Shown here one piece after another: positions 44,448 to 53,191 of a stretch of DNA of 64,000 bases. This stretch comes from Candidatus Omnitrophota bacterium (GTDB taxonomy: Bacteria; Omnitrophota; Gorgyraeia; Zapsychrales; Zapsychraceae): contig JACKFL010000005.1 of NCBI GenBank assembly GCA_020632495.1, positions 1,550,001 to 1,614,000 on the forward strand, read 5' to 3'. The position numbers and the translations under genes were made by a program. Numbering within the stretch: position 1 is the first letter of the stretch; each line of letters begins with the position of its first letter. The notes below the pieces were generated by a model. The model had not been told where the DNA came from and did no database searches. It worked only from the letters and a program-made list of their open reading frames with translations.

Positions 44448-44576
44448 CTTCACCTGCCACCACGCCCGGTACTGCATGGCCTCGGCCACGTGGGGGCTGG
44501 CGATATTTTCCTCACCGGCCAGGTCTGTGATCGTCCGGCTGAGCCGAAAGATCTTGTCGTACGTCCGCTTGAGAAA
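44448..44576 (-). pseudogene. remnant of a second comM 3' end
   Basis: Read on the minus strand, an open frame of about 43 codons matches the last residues of ComM: RTYDKIFRLSRTITDLAG and ASPHVAEAMQYRAWWQ, versus DKILRLSRTIADLAG and CEHLAEAIQFRSLDRI at the end of the intact comM (47811-49343). Roughly half the residues agree, so the copy is old or from another strain. No start or stop survives. It lies 3.2 kb beyond the intact gene's end, at the other side of an AT-rich insert. Confidence 0.72.
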
Positions 44577-44589
44577 TGAGGGGGAATAA

Positions 44590-44942
44590 TTGTGGAGGTA
44601 GATTCATTAGTTGGGTTTAGCCTCAGAGGCTGCAATCTAGCCAAAGGATGACATGCTTCTATATTCTCCGGTACACTAGAGAGTGACTTTAGACCCTTTC
44701 ATATAAGAACCGAGTACAACTTCTCTTTGTGGAGGATCCGGGCAGCAAGGAATGGTTTCCCGCTTGCTGATGGGCGATCCGAAGACGCTGGTCTTGCCCC
44801 AAGAAGATTGGCGATCTATCGATCCATGAAAACTTATGCGGATATCAACGCCGTTTACTGCCTGTTTTCCTTTCAGTAAATGTACATTAAGCTTATGTAA
44901 AACAGTCCATTTTCTTCGCAAGACTTCAATAAAGACTAAGGT
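44590..44942. other. non-coding sequence upstream of the MBOAT gene
   Basis: About 350 bases between the comM remnant and the MBOAT gene, increasingly AT-rich towards the gene. No coding frame with a plausible product, no clear promoter. A minus-strand frame of about 80 codons (44676-44921) is not supported by a ribosome site or by any recognised family. Confidence 0.4.
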
Positions 44943-46403
44943 ATGATATTTAATTCATATACATTTCTGATATTTTTTGTTTCTGTTGCTACGTCATATT
45001 TCATAATTCCCCACCGCTTCCGTTGGTTGTTGCTGCTTCTCGCCAGCTACTACTTTTATATGTGTTGGCGCCCTGAATACATAATCTTGATTATTTTCTC
45101 TACTTTGATCGACTACTTCGCAGGAATCAAGATTGGACAAATATCCGAGAAACATAGACGAAGAAAGTATCTCATTCTTAGCCTTGCAACCAACTTAGGG
45201 CTTTTATTTTCGTTCAAGTATTTTAATTTTTTTAATGACTCCTTAAGAATGGCCTTCCAAAAATTCAACCTGTTTTATGGTGTGCCGGACTTTGATGTTC
45301 TGCTGCCGGTGGGTATTTCATTTTATACTTTTCAGACATTAAGTTACACGATTGATGTATATCGGGGAGAGAGAGCCCCAGAAAAACATTTAGGGATTTT
45401 TGCATTGTATGTAGCCTTCTTCCCTCAACTTGTTGCTGGGCCTATAGAAAGATCAACGCGACTATTGACCCAATTTTATAATAGGAATTATTTTGATTGT
45501 CGGCGGGTCACCGACGGCTTAAAACTCATGGTTTGGGGTATGTTTAAGAAAGTTGTTGTCGCAGATCGGTTGTCTTTGTTTGTTGATCATATTTACAGCT
45601 ATCCGAATGCTTTTAGTGGAAAAATACTGACGGTTGCCACGATATTCTTTGCTTTCCAGATTTACTGTGATTTCTCCGGATATTCCGATATAGCTATTGG
45701 TAGCGCTAAAGTGCTTGGATACGACCTCATGAAGAATTTTCGGCGGCCTTATTTTGCTAGATCAATACCGGAGTTTTGGAAAAGATGGCATATATCTTTA
45801 TCGACATGGTTTAGAGATTATTTATACATTCCCTTGGGGGGGAATCGTGTTTCCCCTATAATGTGGCATTTTAACATTGTGATTGTTTTTGTCTTAAGTG
45901 GCTTATGGCATGGAGCGAACTGGACGTTTATTATATGGGGCCTGTTGCATGGTATTTATTATCTTTTTTCCGTTCATACAACGAACATTAGAACGAGAAT
46001 GGCACAAAGTTTTGGCATTGTCCGATATCCGAATATTCATCTTTGGCTAAACAGGTTCGTAACTTTTACTTTGGTTTGTTTTGCGTGGATATTCTTCCGT
46101 TCCAATAGTTTTTCAGATGCAAAGGTGATTGTTGCCCGGCTCTTAACAGGTTGGAATCAGCCTTTTATATTTTCGCCAGAAGTACGTCTCACAAACACAT
46201 TGCCCATTTCAGCTACAGAGTTTTACGTGTCGATCATTCTCATTATGGTCGTGGTGGTATTTCATTATTTGCAAGAGCATCAAAGAAAACTGCTATCTTT
46301 AGGCGCTTGGTGGTTTCGATGGGGCATATATCTTGCGTTGTGTCTATTAATTATGAATATGGGTGTTGCTGAAGAGATACCGTTTATTTATTTTCAATTT
46401 TAG
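44943..46403 (+). CDS. MBOAT family O-acyltransferase (AlgI/DltB-like)
   Basis: A 486-residue membrane protein with about 11 hydrophobic helices. AlgI-like signs: LLLLASYYFYMCWRPEYI, LLPVGISFYTFQTLSYTIDVYRGE, FFPQLVAGPIERSTRLL, IYCDFSGYSDIAIGSAKVLGYDL, the RPYFARSIPEFWKRWHISLSTWFRDYLY stretch and the catalytic His in GLWHGANWTFIIWG. Such proteins move acyl groups (often acetyl) to a sugar polymer on the outer face of the inner membrane, with an SGNH partner. Eight bases before the SGNH gene. Visibly AT-rich compared with the chromosome around it. Confidence 0.92.
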   Translation: MIFNSYTFLIFFVSVATSYFIIPHRFRWLLLLLASYYFYMCWRPEYIILIIFSTLIDYFAGIKIGQISEKHRRRKYLILSLATNLGLLFSFKYFNFFNDSLRMAFQKFNLFYGVPDFDVLLPVGISFYTFQTLSYTIDVYRGERAPEKHLGIFALYVAFFPQLVAGPIERSTRLLTQFYNRNYFDCRRVTDGLKLMVWGMFKKVVVADRLSLFVDHIYSYPNAFSGKILTVATIFFAFQIYCDFSGYSDIAIGSAKVLGYDLMKNFRRPYFARSIPEFWKRWHISLSTWFRDYLYIPLGGNRVSPIMWHFNIVIVFVLSGLWHGANWTFIIWGLLHGIYYLFSVHTTNIRTRMAQSFGIVRYPNIHLWLNRFVTFTLVCFAWIFFRSNSFSDAKVIVARLLTGWNQPFIFSPEVRLTNTLPISATEFYVSIILIMVVVVFHYLQEHQRKLLSLGAWWFRWGIYLALCLLIMNMGVAEEIPFIYFQF

Positions 46404-46410
46404 AAAGACA

Positions 46411-47406
46411 ATGAAGAAGTTTATATTAAGACTCATATCCTTTGTCTCACTGCTGTTGATTTTACAGTTTATCGTTTATATTATCGACAAACCGGAAAAT
46501 CCCGAGGGCGTTGATTTGCTGAAGAAATATATTTCTGATCAGTATACTATCGTAGGGTTGGGTGATAGTAGCGTGTCATTTGCGTATGAAAAAGAAGAAA
46601 ATCAGGAATCAACATACACGATATTAGAAAAATATTTACAACAGGATAAGATCGGAGAGATAGTTCATCCGGCATACCATGTGGGTATATATGACTACTA
46701 TTTTGAAAATATCGCCCGTAATAGTCATTCGATAAGATTAGTGGTTATACCGATAAACTTGAGGTCATTCTCCCCGCAATGGGATATGAGGCCGGCATAT
46801 CAATTTAAGAAAACCAAAACCTTATTACGATATGATAATTTGCTGACGAGCATGCTGTTTAAGCCATTAGCTGTATTTAAGTATTTTGATCCTAAGATTA
46901 CGGAGGATGTATATGAAAATACCCCTGTTTATATGGGGGAGAAACGGGTTGGTCGAGTTAAAGATTTTAAGATAGAAAACTACACCATAGCAGATAATAA
47001 GTTTTATCGAGAAAAGTTTATTTATCATTATATGTATAATCTGACTCCTACCCATCGTAAATTAAAGTCTATCAGGCGAATTCTCGCGCTCAGTAGGAAG
47101 CACAACGTTCAAGTTATCTTCTATATAACACCAATTGATGTTGAGACTGGTGAGCGATTACTCGGAAAACAATTTAGAGAGCAAGTATTAAAGAATGCTA
47201 CTGTTATAAAGAATGTTATCAGTAGCGAAAAAGGCGTAGTAGTAGACTTATCCGAGTCTTTGAGTAGGGAATATTTTTATTGGTATTATGATAGGCGGGG
47301 AGCTTACAGCCCACATGAGCATTTATTATACAGTGGTAGAGAAATTGTAGCGCAGCAGATTGCTTCAGCCATCCAAAAGATGCAAAGTGCGATGACACAC
47401 CAATAA
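46411..47406 (+). CDS. SGNH-type membrane-anchored protein (DltD/AlgJ-like partner)
   Basis: A 331-residue protein with one N-terminal helix (about residues 4-24) and a periplasmic domain. GDSS (in VGLGDSSVSFAY) near residue 54 marks the SGNH first block, and SPHEHLLYSGREIVAQQIA holds the last-block His. AlgJ/DltD-like proteins serve with MBOAT proteins in O-acetylation or D-alanylation of envelope polymers. ATG 46411 (AGAAAG upstream) is preferred over the longer frame from 46363, which overlaps the MBOAT gene. Visibly AT-rich. Confidence 0.78.
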   Translation: MKKFILRLISFVSLLLILQFIVYIIDKPENPEGVDLLKKYISDQYTIVGLGDSSVSFAYEKEENQESTYTILEKYLQQDKIGEIVHPAYHVGIYDYYFENIARNSHSIRLVVIPINLRSFSPQWDMRPAYQFKKTKTLLRYDNLLTSMLFKPLAVFKYFDPKITEDVYENTPVYMGEKRVGRVKDFKIENYTIADNKFYREKFIYHYMYNLTPTHRKLKSIRRILALSRKHNVQVIFYITPIDVETGERLLGKQFREQVLKNATVIKNVISSEKGVVVDLSESLSREYFYWYYDRRGAYSPHEHLLYSGREIVAQQIASAIQKMQSAMTHQ

Positions 47407-47810
47407 ACAAGAGGATTTGGGTGCGTTTTCAGCCGCCTGTTACCTTTGGACGACCCCGAAAAATCGATATCTTCGATGATGCCTTTATTAAACTCTTGAA
47501 AAAAGTTCGTCAGGATGCCCATGTCAACATTTATGCATCCCGGTAAGTTAAGGGTGGTTTCGGCAAGATGCACAGTTGCAATCATGCCGTGGCACAGGCC
47601 ACGCCGACGCAAAGCATCCAGCGAGTCGAAAGCCTGAGCCGGATGACCCTGCCGCGTATCCGCCATCCGCAGTTTACGGACGGAGAAATTTCCGTCAAAC
47701 AAGCGCCGCCGCGTAGCCAGACGCGGCCAGGTCAAGGATCGCACTGCACTCAAAAACCGTGCAGCATCCAGATTTGACCGGGTAAGTCCCGGGGGCCACC
47801 ACCACTTACA
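47407..47810. other. intergenic debris between SGNH gene and comM
   Basis: Some 400 bases with no intact gene. A GTG-started frame at 47421-47546 (41 codons, GAGGA upstream; RPRKIDIFDDAFIKLLKK) and a minus-strand frame (47753 to about 47412, SLDALRRRGLCHGM) look protein-like but match nothing I know; both could be remains of genes carried with the insert. The base composition returns to GC-rich near 47560. Confidence 0.4.
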
Positions 47811-49343
47811 TTAATGTCCCCAGATTCGGTCGAGGCTGCGGAATTGGATTGCTTCTGCGAGGTGTTCGCATCCGATGCTCTTTGCTCCCGCCAGGTCGGC
47901 GATCGTCCGGCTGAGCCGCAGGATCTTGTCGTGCGCCCGCGCCGAGAGATTCAGTTGTTCCAGGGCCTCCCCCAATAGTGCCGCGCCGGCGTTATCTAGC
48001 CGGCAATGTTTCCTCAGTTGTACGTCGTCCATTTGCGCGTTGGTCGTGGTGGACGTTTCTGCAAACCGGACGGATTGCCGGGCTCGGGCCGCGAGCGTGC
48101 GGTCCTTGATCCGGGCGGATGTTTCTTCGTTGCCGCCTGACGCAAGCACTTCCTGCGGGACGGGAGGTATTTCCAGGTGGATATCGATGCGGTCAAGAAG
48201 CGGTCCGGAGATGCGGGTGAGATAACGCTGCACTTGAGCGCCGCGGCATTGACAGGCTTTACGGGGGTGGGTGAGATAGCCGCACGGACACGGGTTCATC
48301 GCCGCCAGCAGTATGAAGCGCGCCGGAAAGCGCAGGGTCTGATTCGCCCGGGCGATGGTTACGCAATGGTCTTCCATAGGCTGGCGCAGGGCCTCGAGGG
48401 CATTGCGCTGAAATTCCGGCAGTTCGTCGAGGAACAAAACCCCGTTGTGGCTGAGAGTGATCTCTCCGGGGCGGGGGTAGGTGCCGCCGCCCACCAAGGC
48501 GACCGCGGAGGTTGTATGATGCGCCGTCCGAAACGGCCTGCGGGACAGCAGCGGTTCACCGGCCGGCAGCAGGTTCATGACCGAGTGGATCTTGGTCGTC
48601 TCATAGGCCTCCTCCGGTGTCATGTCCGGAAGGATGCCCGGAAAGCGTTTGGCCAGCATGCTCTTTCCGCAGCCCGGCGGCCCGATCATCACCACATTGT
48701 GCCCGCCGGCGGCGGCAATTTCCAGTCCCCGTTTGGCGTGATGCTGGCCTTTGACCTGGGCGTAATCCAGATCGTCTTTCGATCCGGACGGAGCGACATC
48801 GGTTGGCGGCGGTGTCCACGGCTGGATCGAGACTGGATCGAGCAGCAGCTCCACCGCTGTTTGCAGGTGTTCGACCGGGACCAGCCGCGCCTCCGGGTTG
48901 AGCGCGGCCTCACGCGCGTTGACCAGCGGCAGGATCAGTCCGTCAAAACGTTCCCGGTCCATACCCAGCGCGATCGGCAGGCTTCCGCGCACACCCTTCA
49001 CCGAACCGTCGAGAGAGAGTTCGCCCAACAGGGCGTAACGCGCGACCGTTTCCGGGTCGATTTGCTCGTCGGCGGCCAGAATGCCGACGGCCATGGCCAA
49101 TTCAAAGGCCGGACCTTCTTTCTTGAGATTGGCGGGGGAGAGGTTGATCGTGACCCGCCGCAGCGGATAGCTGAATCCGCTGTTCTTGATGGCAGATTTG
49201 ACGCGTTCCTTGCTTTCCTTGATGACATTATCCGGCAGTCCCACGATATGGGTCAGAGGCAGGCCTCCGTGGACGTCGACTTCGATATTGACCAGACAAG
49301 CCTCAAGCCCAACGATGGTGTAGGAATAAGTCTTCGCTAGCAT
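47811..49343 (-). CDS. comM: ComM / YifB family Mg-chelatase-like AAA ATPase
   Basis: Minus-strand gene of 510 residues, complete. An N-terminal Lon-protease-like fold (VDVHGGLPLTHIVGLPDNVIKESKERVKSAI) is followed by the AAA+ module: Walker A IGPPGCGKSMLAKRFPGILP, FRTAHHTTS, Walker B VLFLDELPEF, NPCPCGYL with clustered Cys, then the C-terminal lid ending in DLAGAKSIGCEHLAEAIQF. ComM is a helicase promoting branch migration during natural transformation. In Acinetobacter, comM is a frequent insertion target of genomic islands; here the gene itself is intact but sequence beyond its 3' end is foreign-looking. Confidence 0.93.
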   Translation of the reverse strand: MLAKTYSYTIVGLEACLVNIEVDVHGGLPLTHIVGLPDNVIKESKERVKSAIKNSGFSYPLRRVTINLSPANLKKEGPAFELAMAVGILAADEQIDPETVARYALLGELSLDGSVKGVRGSLPIALGMDRERFDGLILPLVNAREAALNPEARLVPVEHLQTAVELLLDPVSIQPWTPPPTDVAPSGSKDDLDYAQVKGQHHAKRGLEIAAAGGHNVVMIGPPGCGKSMLAKRFPGILPDMTPEEAYETTKIHSVMNLLPAGEPLLSRRPFRTAHHTTSAVALVGGGTYPRPGEITLSHNGVLFLDELPEFQRNALEALRQPMEDHCVTIARANQTLRFPARFILLAAMNPCPCGYLTHPRKACQCRGAQVQRYLTRISGPLLDRIDIHLEIPPVPQEVLASGGNEETSARIKDRTLAARARQSVRFAETSTTTNAQMDDVQLRKHCRLDNAGAALLGEALEQLNLSARAHDKILRLSRTIADLAGAKSIGCEHLAEAIQFRSLDRIWGH

Positions 49344-49524
49344 GAAGTTCCTCCCGAGTGGATGGGAGGGGAAACGAGCGGGCGGAGGAGCGCCGAGGGG
49401 GATCAGAGAAGATGAGTCTACCAGATCGGCTGTGGACGGTCAAGTTCCGTCTTGTGGCCGGCGTGAATATGATTGTCCTGGAACAGCTTAACTCGAATAT
49501 CCCCTTCGGGTTAGGGGAAATAGC

Positions 49525-49552
49525 TTGCTTTTTCAGGGGGCCTTAATATAAT
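49525..49552 (+). promoter_or_regulatory. promoter upstream of PAP2-like gene
   Basis: TTGCTT (49525-49530), 16-base spacer, TATAAT (49547-49552), 79 bases before the ATG at 49631. A CCCCT/AGGGG hairpin precedes it (49501-49517). Confidence 0.5.
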
Positions 49553-49630
49553 AGAGGAGTTATCACGGGCGATTTGACCACCTTTTTTGTTATTCGCGGT
49601 TTCCCGCGAGCCTAACGACCATTTCCGTCC

Positions 49631-50077
49631 ATGGATTCAGTTTTTCATAACAAAGTGCTGATGGTAACCTTTACCTCGTGGTTAATCGCTCAGTCTGTGA
49701 AGGTGACTATCGGCGTATTCCGCGAGCGCCGGTTCAATTTTAAGTGGCTGATCGGGACCGGGGGAATGCCCAGCAGTCACGCCGCCGGGGCAACCGCCTT
49801 GGCCACCGCTTGCGGATTGCACTCAGGCTTTCAGTCGGTCCCCTTTGCCTTGGCCACCGTGTTTGCGCTGGTGACCATGTTCGACGCCCAGGGCGTCCGG
49901 CGGTCGGCAGGCCAACAGGCCGCGATCCTGAATCAGATCATGGATGATATGTACTGGAGCGGTAAACTCGAGAGCGAAAAGTTGATGGAGCTGATCGGTC
50001 ATTCGCCTTTGCAGGTGCTGGTCGGCGGATTGCTCGGGATCGTGCTTTCGGCATTCTTCTACAATAGCTGGTATTAA
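49631..50077 (+). CDS. divergent PAP2 family protein (DUF212)
   Basis: A 148-residue membrane protein of the acid phosphatase/vanadium-haloperoxidase-related group: FNFKWLIGTGGMPSSHAAGATALATACGL and FALVTMFDAQGVRRSAGQQAAILN. The GGMPSSH motif resembles the PAP2 second block, with the His of lipid phosphatases. Probable role in isoprenoid or lipid phosphate metabolism in the inner membrane; activity unproven for the family. Confidence 0.88.
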   Translation: MDSVFHNKVLMVTFTSWLIAQSVKVTIGVFRERRFNFKWLIGTGGMPSSHAAGATALATACGLHSGFQSVPFALATVFALVTMFDAQGVRRSAGQQAAILNQIMDDMYWSGKLESEKLMELIGHSPLQVLVGGLLGIVLSAFFYNSWY

Positions 50078-50100
50078 CCCATTCTTCGGGAGGATCAACA

Positions 50101-50949
50101 GTGTTTAATCGACGGAACATTATCATTGCGGCGGTGGTCGCGGCTGCGGGAATCTTGCTTCTCCTGATGTTAGGGGGAGGAGGCTCCGATGACAAACCGC
50201 GCGTCAAGATCCAGGAAGGGACGGCCAATGCCCAATCCCAGCAGGAAGCCGCGCCGCAGGAGCTGTTTGAACAGGCCATGGCCTATAAAGCGGAAGGAGA
50301 GCTTCCCAAGGCCCAGCAGATTCTGCGCTTGATTTACAACGAATATATCGACTACGAACATATAGAAGAGGTGCAGCGCGAGCTGGAAGCCATTAACATG
50401 CGCATTATTTTTTCGAACGCCCCGTCGCCGAGCGCGGTCATTCATGAAGTGGTCAAAGGTGATACTCTGGGCGAACTGGCCAAGAAATACGGCACCACCA
50501 TCGAGCTAATTAAGCGCAGCAACAATCTGGACAGCAATATTATCCGTATCGGACAAAAACTGCGCATCTGGCGGGGCGAGTTCAATATTTTTGTCGACAA
50601 GTCGCAGAACATACTGATCCTCAAGGAAGGCGACAATGTGATCAAGGTCTACAATGTTTCGACCGGAAAGAACAACAGCACGCCGGTGGGAAGTTTCAAG
50701 ATCACCTCAAAGCTGACCGATCCGGTGTGGTTCAATAAGGGCGTGGTGGTTCCGCCGGAGAGTCCCGCCAATGTCCTGGGGAGCCGCTGGTTGGGCTTTG
50801 ATATTCCCGGGTACGGCATTCACGGGACGGTGGATCCGGACAAAATCGGTCAACAGGTAACGGCCGGCTGCGTGCGGATGCGCAATTCGGATGTGGAAGA
50901 ACTGTACAGCATTATTCCGGTCGGCACGCAGGTGGCGATCGTCAACTAA
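50101..50949 (+). CDS. L,D-transpeptidase with LysM domain (YkuD)
   Basis: A 282-residue protein with an N-terminal membrane anchor (about residues 6-25), a helical linker, a LysM peptidoglycan-binding motif (HEVVKGDTLGELAKKYGTT, residues about 119-160) and a YkuD catalytic domain with GIHGTVDPDK and the catalytic AGCVRMRNSDVEEL. It forms 3-3 crosslinks or attaches proteins to peptidoglycan. GTG 50101 preceded by GGGAGGA. An intrinsic terminator follows at 50967. Confidence 0.92.
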   Translation: MFNRRNIIIAAVVAAAGILLLLMLGGGGSDDKPRVKIQEGTANAQSQQEAAPQELFEQAMAYKAEGELPKAQQILRLIYNEYIDYEHIEEVQRELEAINMRIIFSNAPSPSAVIHEVVKGDTLGELAKKYGTTIELIKRSNNLDSNIIRIGQKLRIWRGEFNIFVDKSQNILILKEGDNVIKVYNVSTGKNNSTPVGSFKITSKLTDPVWFNKGVVVPPESPANVLGSRWLGFDIPGYGIHGTVDPDKIGQQVTAGCVRMRNSDVEELYSIIPVGTQVAIVN

Positions 50950-50966
50950 CGGAAAGTGTCCAAACG

Positions 50967-51014
50967 AATTCACAAGCACCGCCCTCCGGCTGTGGAAAGT
51001 GCCTGTGAATTTTT
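50967..51014 (+). terminator. intrinsic terminator after L,D-transpeptidase gene
   Basis: Inverted repeat AATTCACAAGCAC (50967-50979) / GTGCCTGTGAATT (50999-51011) with one mismatch, followed by a T-run (51010-51014). The loop is about 19 bases. Confidence 0.7.
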
Positions 51015-51059
51015 CATATGATCGGCCCGCGATAGACGGGTCGAAATGAGGAAGCTGCT

Positions 51060-52016
51060 ATGACTGTCTTAGAATTCGAAAAACCGATATACGAACTGGA
51101 AGCCAAGATCGAAGAGCTGCGCAACCACGGGGATGACCTGAAGATTTCCATCGAGCCCGAAATCCGCAAACTCCAGGAGAAGCTGGAAAAGGTTAAGACC
51201 CAGATCTATAAAAATTTAACCGTGTGGCAGCGGGTGCAGATCGCCCGCCATCCGGACCGGCCGTACACCCTCGATTATATCCGCATGATCACCGACGAAT
51301 TTGTCGAACTACACGGCGACCGCCAATACGCGGATGATTTGGCGCTCATCGCGGGATTCGCGCGCATCGACGGGCACAAGGTCATGATCCTCGGTCATCA
51401 AAAAGGACGGGACACCAAGGAAAACGTCAAGCGCAACTTTGGTTGCGCCCACCCCGAAGGTTATCGTAAGGCCATGCGTCTGATGGAAATGGCGGCCAAG
51501 TTCCGCCTGCCGGTCGTGACCCTGATTGATACCCCGGGCGCTTATCCGGGAATCGGGGCGGAAGAACGCGGGCAGGCCCAGGCCATCGCGGAGAATTTGC
51601 GCGATATGTCCCGGCTTTCGACGCCGGTGATCGCGGTCGTTATCGGCGAAGGCGGCAGCGGCGGGGCGATCGGTATCGGGGTGGCCGACCGGGTCCTAAT
51701 CCTGGAACACGCCTACTATTCCGTTATTTCTCCGGAAGGCTGCGCGTCTATCCTTTGGCGCAGCGCCGATAAAGCACCGCAGGCCGCCGAGGCTCTCAAG
51801 ATCACCGGTGAGCATCTGCGCGATTTCGGTATCGCCGACGAAGTCATCGAGGAGCCCCGAGGCGGTGCCCACCGCGACCCGGCCCTGATTGCCGAGCGTC
51901 TCAAAGGAGCGCTGGTGAAACATATCGGCGAACTCATTCCGCTCTCCGGGGAAGAGTTGCTGGAACAACGCTATCAAAAGTTTCGCGCGATCGGCATGTT
52001 CCAGTCCAAAAAGTGA
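51060..52016 (+). CDS. accA: acetyl-CoA carboxylase carboxyltransferase subunit alpha
   Basis: A 318-residue protein, the usual length (E. coli 319). LEFEKPIYELEAKIEEL at the start, DFVELHGDR-like FVELHGDRQYADDLALIAGFAR, GRDTKENVKRNFGCAHPEGYRKAMRLMEMA, DTPGAYPGIGAEERGQ and VIGEGGSGGAIGIGVADRV in full. With AccD it transfers carboxyl from biotin to acetyl-CoA, the first step of fatty-acid synthesis. accD is not in the window. GTGA overlap with rlmN. Confidence 0.97.
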   Translation: MTVLEFEKPIYELEAKIEELRNHGDDLKISIEPEIRKLQEKLEKVKTQIYKNLTVWQRVQIARHPDRPYTLDYIRMITDEFVELHGDRQYADDLALIAGFARIDGHKVMILGHQKGRDTKENVKRNFGCAHPEGYRKAMRLMEMAAKFRLPVVTLIDTPGAYPGIGAEERGQAQAIAENLRDMSRLSTPVIAVVIGEGGSGGAIGIGVADRVLILEHAYYSVISPEGCASILWRSADKAPQAAEALKITGEHLRDFGIADEVIEEPRGGAHRDPALIAERLKGALVKHIGELIPLSGEELLEQRYQKFRAIGMFQSKK

Positions 52017-53059
52017 TCATGACGCCGGCACCGTTTACTAACGATATCCGCGATCTCTCCCTTACGGAACTTCAAGAATATATGGCCACGATCGGCGAGA
52101 AGTCTTATCGCGCCGGTCAGGTCGCTGAATGGATCTACCACAAAGGCGCACATAGTTTTGCCGGCATGGGCAATATCTCAAAACCTTTGCGTGAGCGGTT
52201 GGAAAAGGACTTTGCGTTGCATCCGCACAAGCAGATCCGCAAGGAAGTCTCCGCCGACGGCACCACCAAATTCCTGTTTGCCCTGCACGATGAAGAGAAG
52301 GTGGAGACCGTCCTGATCCCCACCAAGACCCGCACGACGGCCTGCATCTCCACCCAAGCCGGATGCAAATTCGGCTGCCGGTTTTGTGCCAGCGGGATCG
52401 GCGGCTGGAACCGTAATTTGAGCTGCGCAGAGATTATCACACAGGTGCTGCAGGTTAAGGAAGAAGCCAAATCCCATCCCCGGCCGTTGTCGCATATCGT
52501 TTTTATGGGTATCGGCGAACCGCTCGACAATTACGAAAATCTGATGAAGGCCATCCGGCTGATCAATGATCCGGCCGGCGTGAATATCGGCGCGCGGCGC
52601 ATCACCGTATCCACCTGTGGTGTCATTCCCCGCATTCTGGAAATGGGACGTGAAGGAATTCAGATTGAACTCGCCATTTCCCTGCACGGCTACGACAATG
52701 AGTCGCGTAATGTTCTGATGCCGGTCAATAAGAAGTATCCATTTGACGATCTGATTGAGGCCTGCCGGACCTATCAAAAAAGCTATCGCCGGCAAATCAC
52801 CTTCGAATATATCCTGATCAAGGATGTCACCTGCACCGAGCAGGCCACTCAGGCACTGAAAAAGGCGTTTCACGGATTGATTTGCAAGCTGAATCTCATT
52901 CCCTACAATCCGGTTTCGGAGTTCGATCATCAGACGCCGGCACGGGACGAAATGCTTCGTTTCCGCGACCGTTTGACAGACTTCGGTGTTCACGCCACGA
53001 TCCGCACGCCGCGCGGCAAAGATATCAACAGTGCCTGCGGCCAACTCCGACATTCCTGA
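52013..53059 (+). CDS. rlmN: 23S rRNA (adenine-2503-C2)-methyltransferase (dual-specificity)
   Basis: A 348-residue radical SAM methyltransferase: GEKSYRAGQVAEWIYHKGA, TTKFLFAL, TACISTQAGCKFGCRFCASG with the CxxxCxxC cluster, IVFMGIGEPLDNYENLM, and ending NSACGQL with the methyl-carrying Cys. It methylates A2503 of 23S rRNA and A37 of some tRNAs. GTG 52013 overlaps the accA stop; ATG 52019 is an alternative. No strong ribosome site, consistent with coupling. Confidence 0.96.
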   Translation: MIMTPAPFTNDIRDLSLTELQEYMATIGEKSYRAGQVAEWIYHKGAHSFAGMGNISKPLRERLEKDFALHPHKQIRKEVSADGTTKFLFALHDEEKVETVLIPTKTRTTACISTQAGCKFGCRFCASGIGGWNRNLSCAEIITQVLQVKEEAKSHPRPLSHIVFMGIGEPLDNYENLMKAIRLINDPAGVNIGARRITVSTCGVIPRILEMGREGIQIELAISLHGYDNESRNVLMPVNKKYPFDDLIEACRTYQKSYRRQITFEYILIKDVTCTEQATQALKKAFHGLICKLNLIPYNPVSEFDHQTPARDEMLRFRDRLTDFGVHATIRTPRGKDINSACGQLRHS

Positions 53060-53191
53060 GCGCACACCGTCTGGATTTCCGGCCCCTTATGGAGGATGTT
53101 CCGGTGAGTGTGTCCGGTGATCGGATCATTAAGCATTTCTTTCTCTGCGCGCCGGGGAAAGATAGCAGACATCACAATCGAGGAGGTAACC

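Larger units (their letters stand above)
44411..47810. mobile_element. AT-rich insert bracketed by comM 3' end sequences (candidate genomic islet)
   Basis: The stretch between the DUF2059 gene and the intact comM is visibly more AT-rich than its surroundings, especially 46.4-47.4 kb. It carries an MBOAT/SGNH acylation pair plus gene debris and is bracketed by comM 3' sequence on both sides: the remnant at 44448-44576 and the real comM end at 47811. No integrase, transposase or terminal repeat was found, so the route of entry is unclear. Confidence 0.5.

Noticed and set aside
44411..47810. Insertion sequence or integrase-driven element
   Set aside because: No transposase, integrase, terminal inverted repeats or clear target duplication could be read; only composition and comM debris support acquisition.
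48177..49340. Plus-strand open frame of 387 codons opposite comM
   Set aside because: The minus strand carries full Walker A/B ComM motifs; the plus frame is a shadow.
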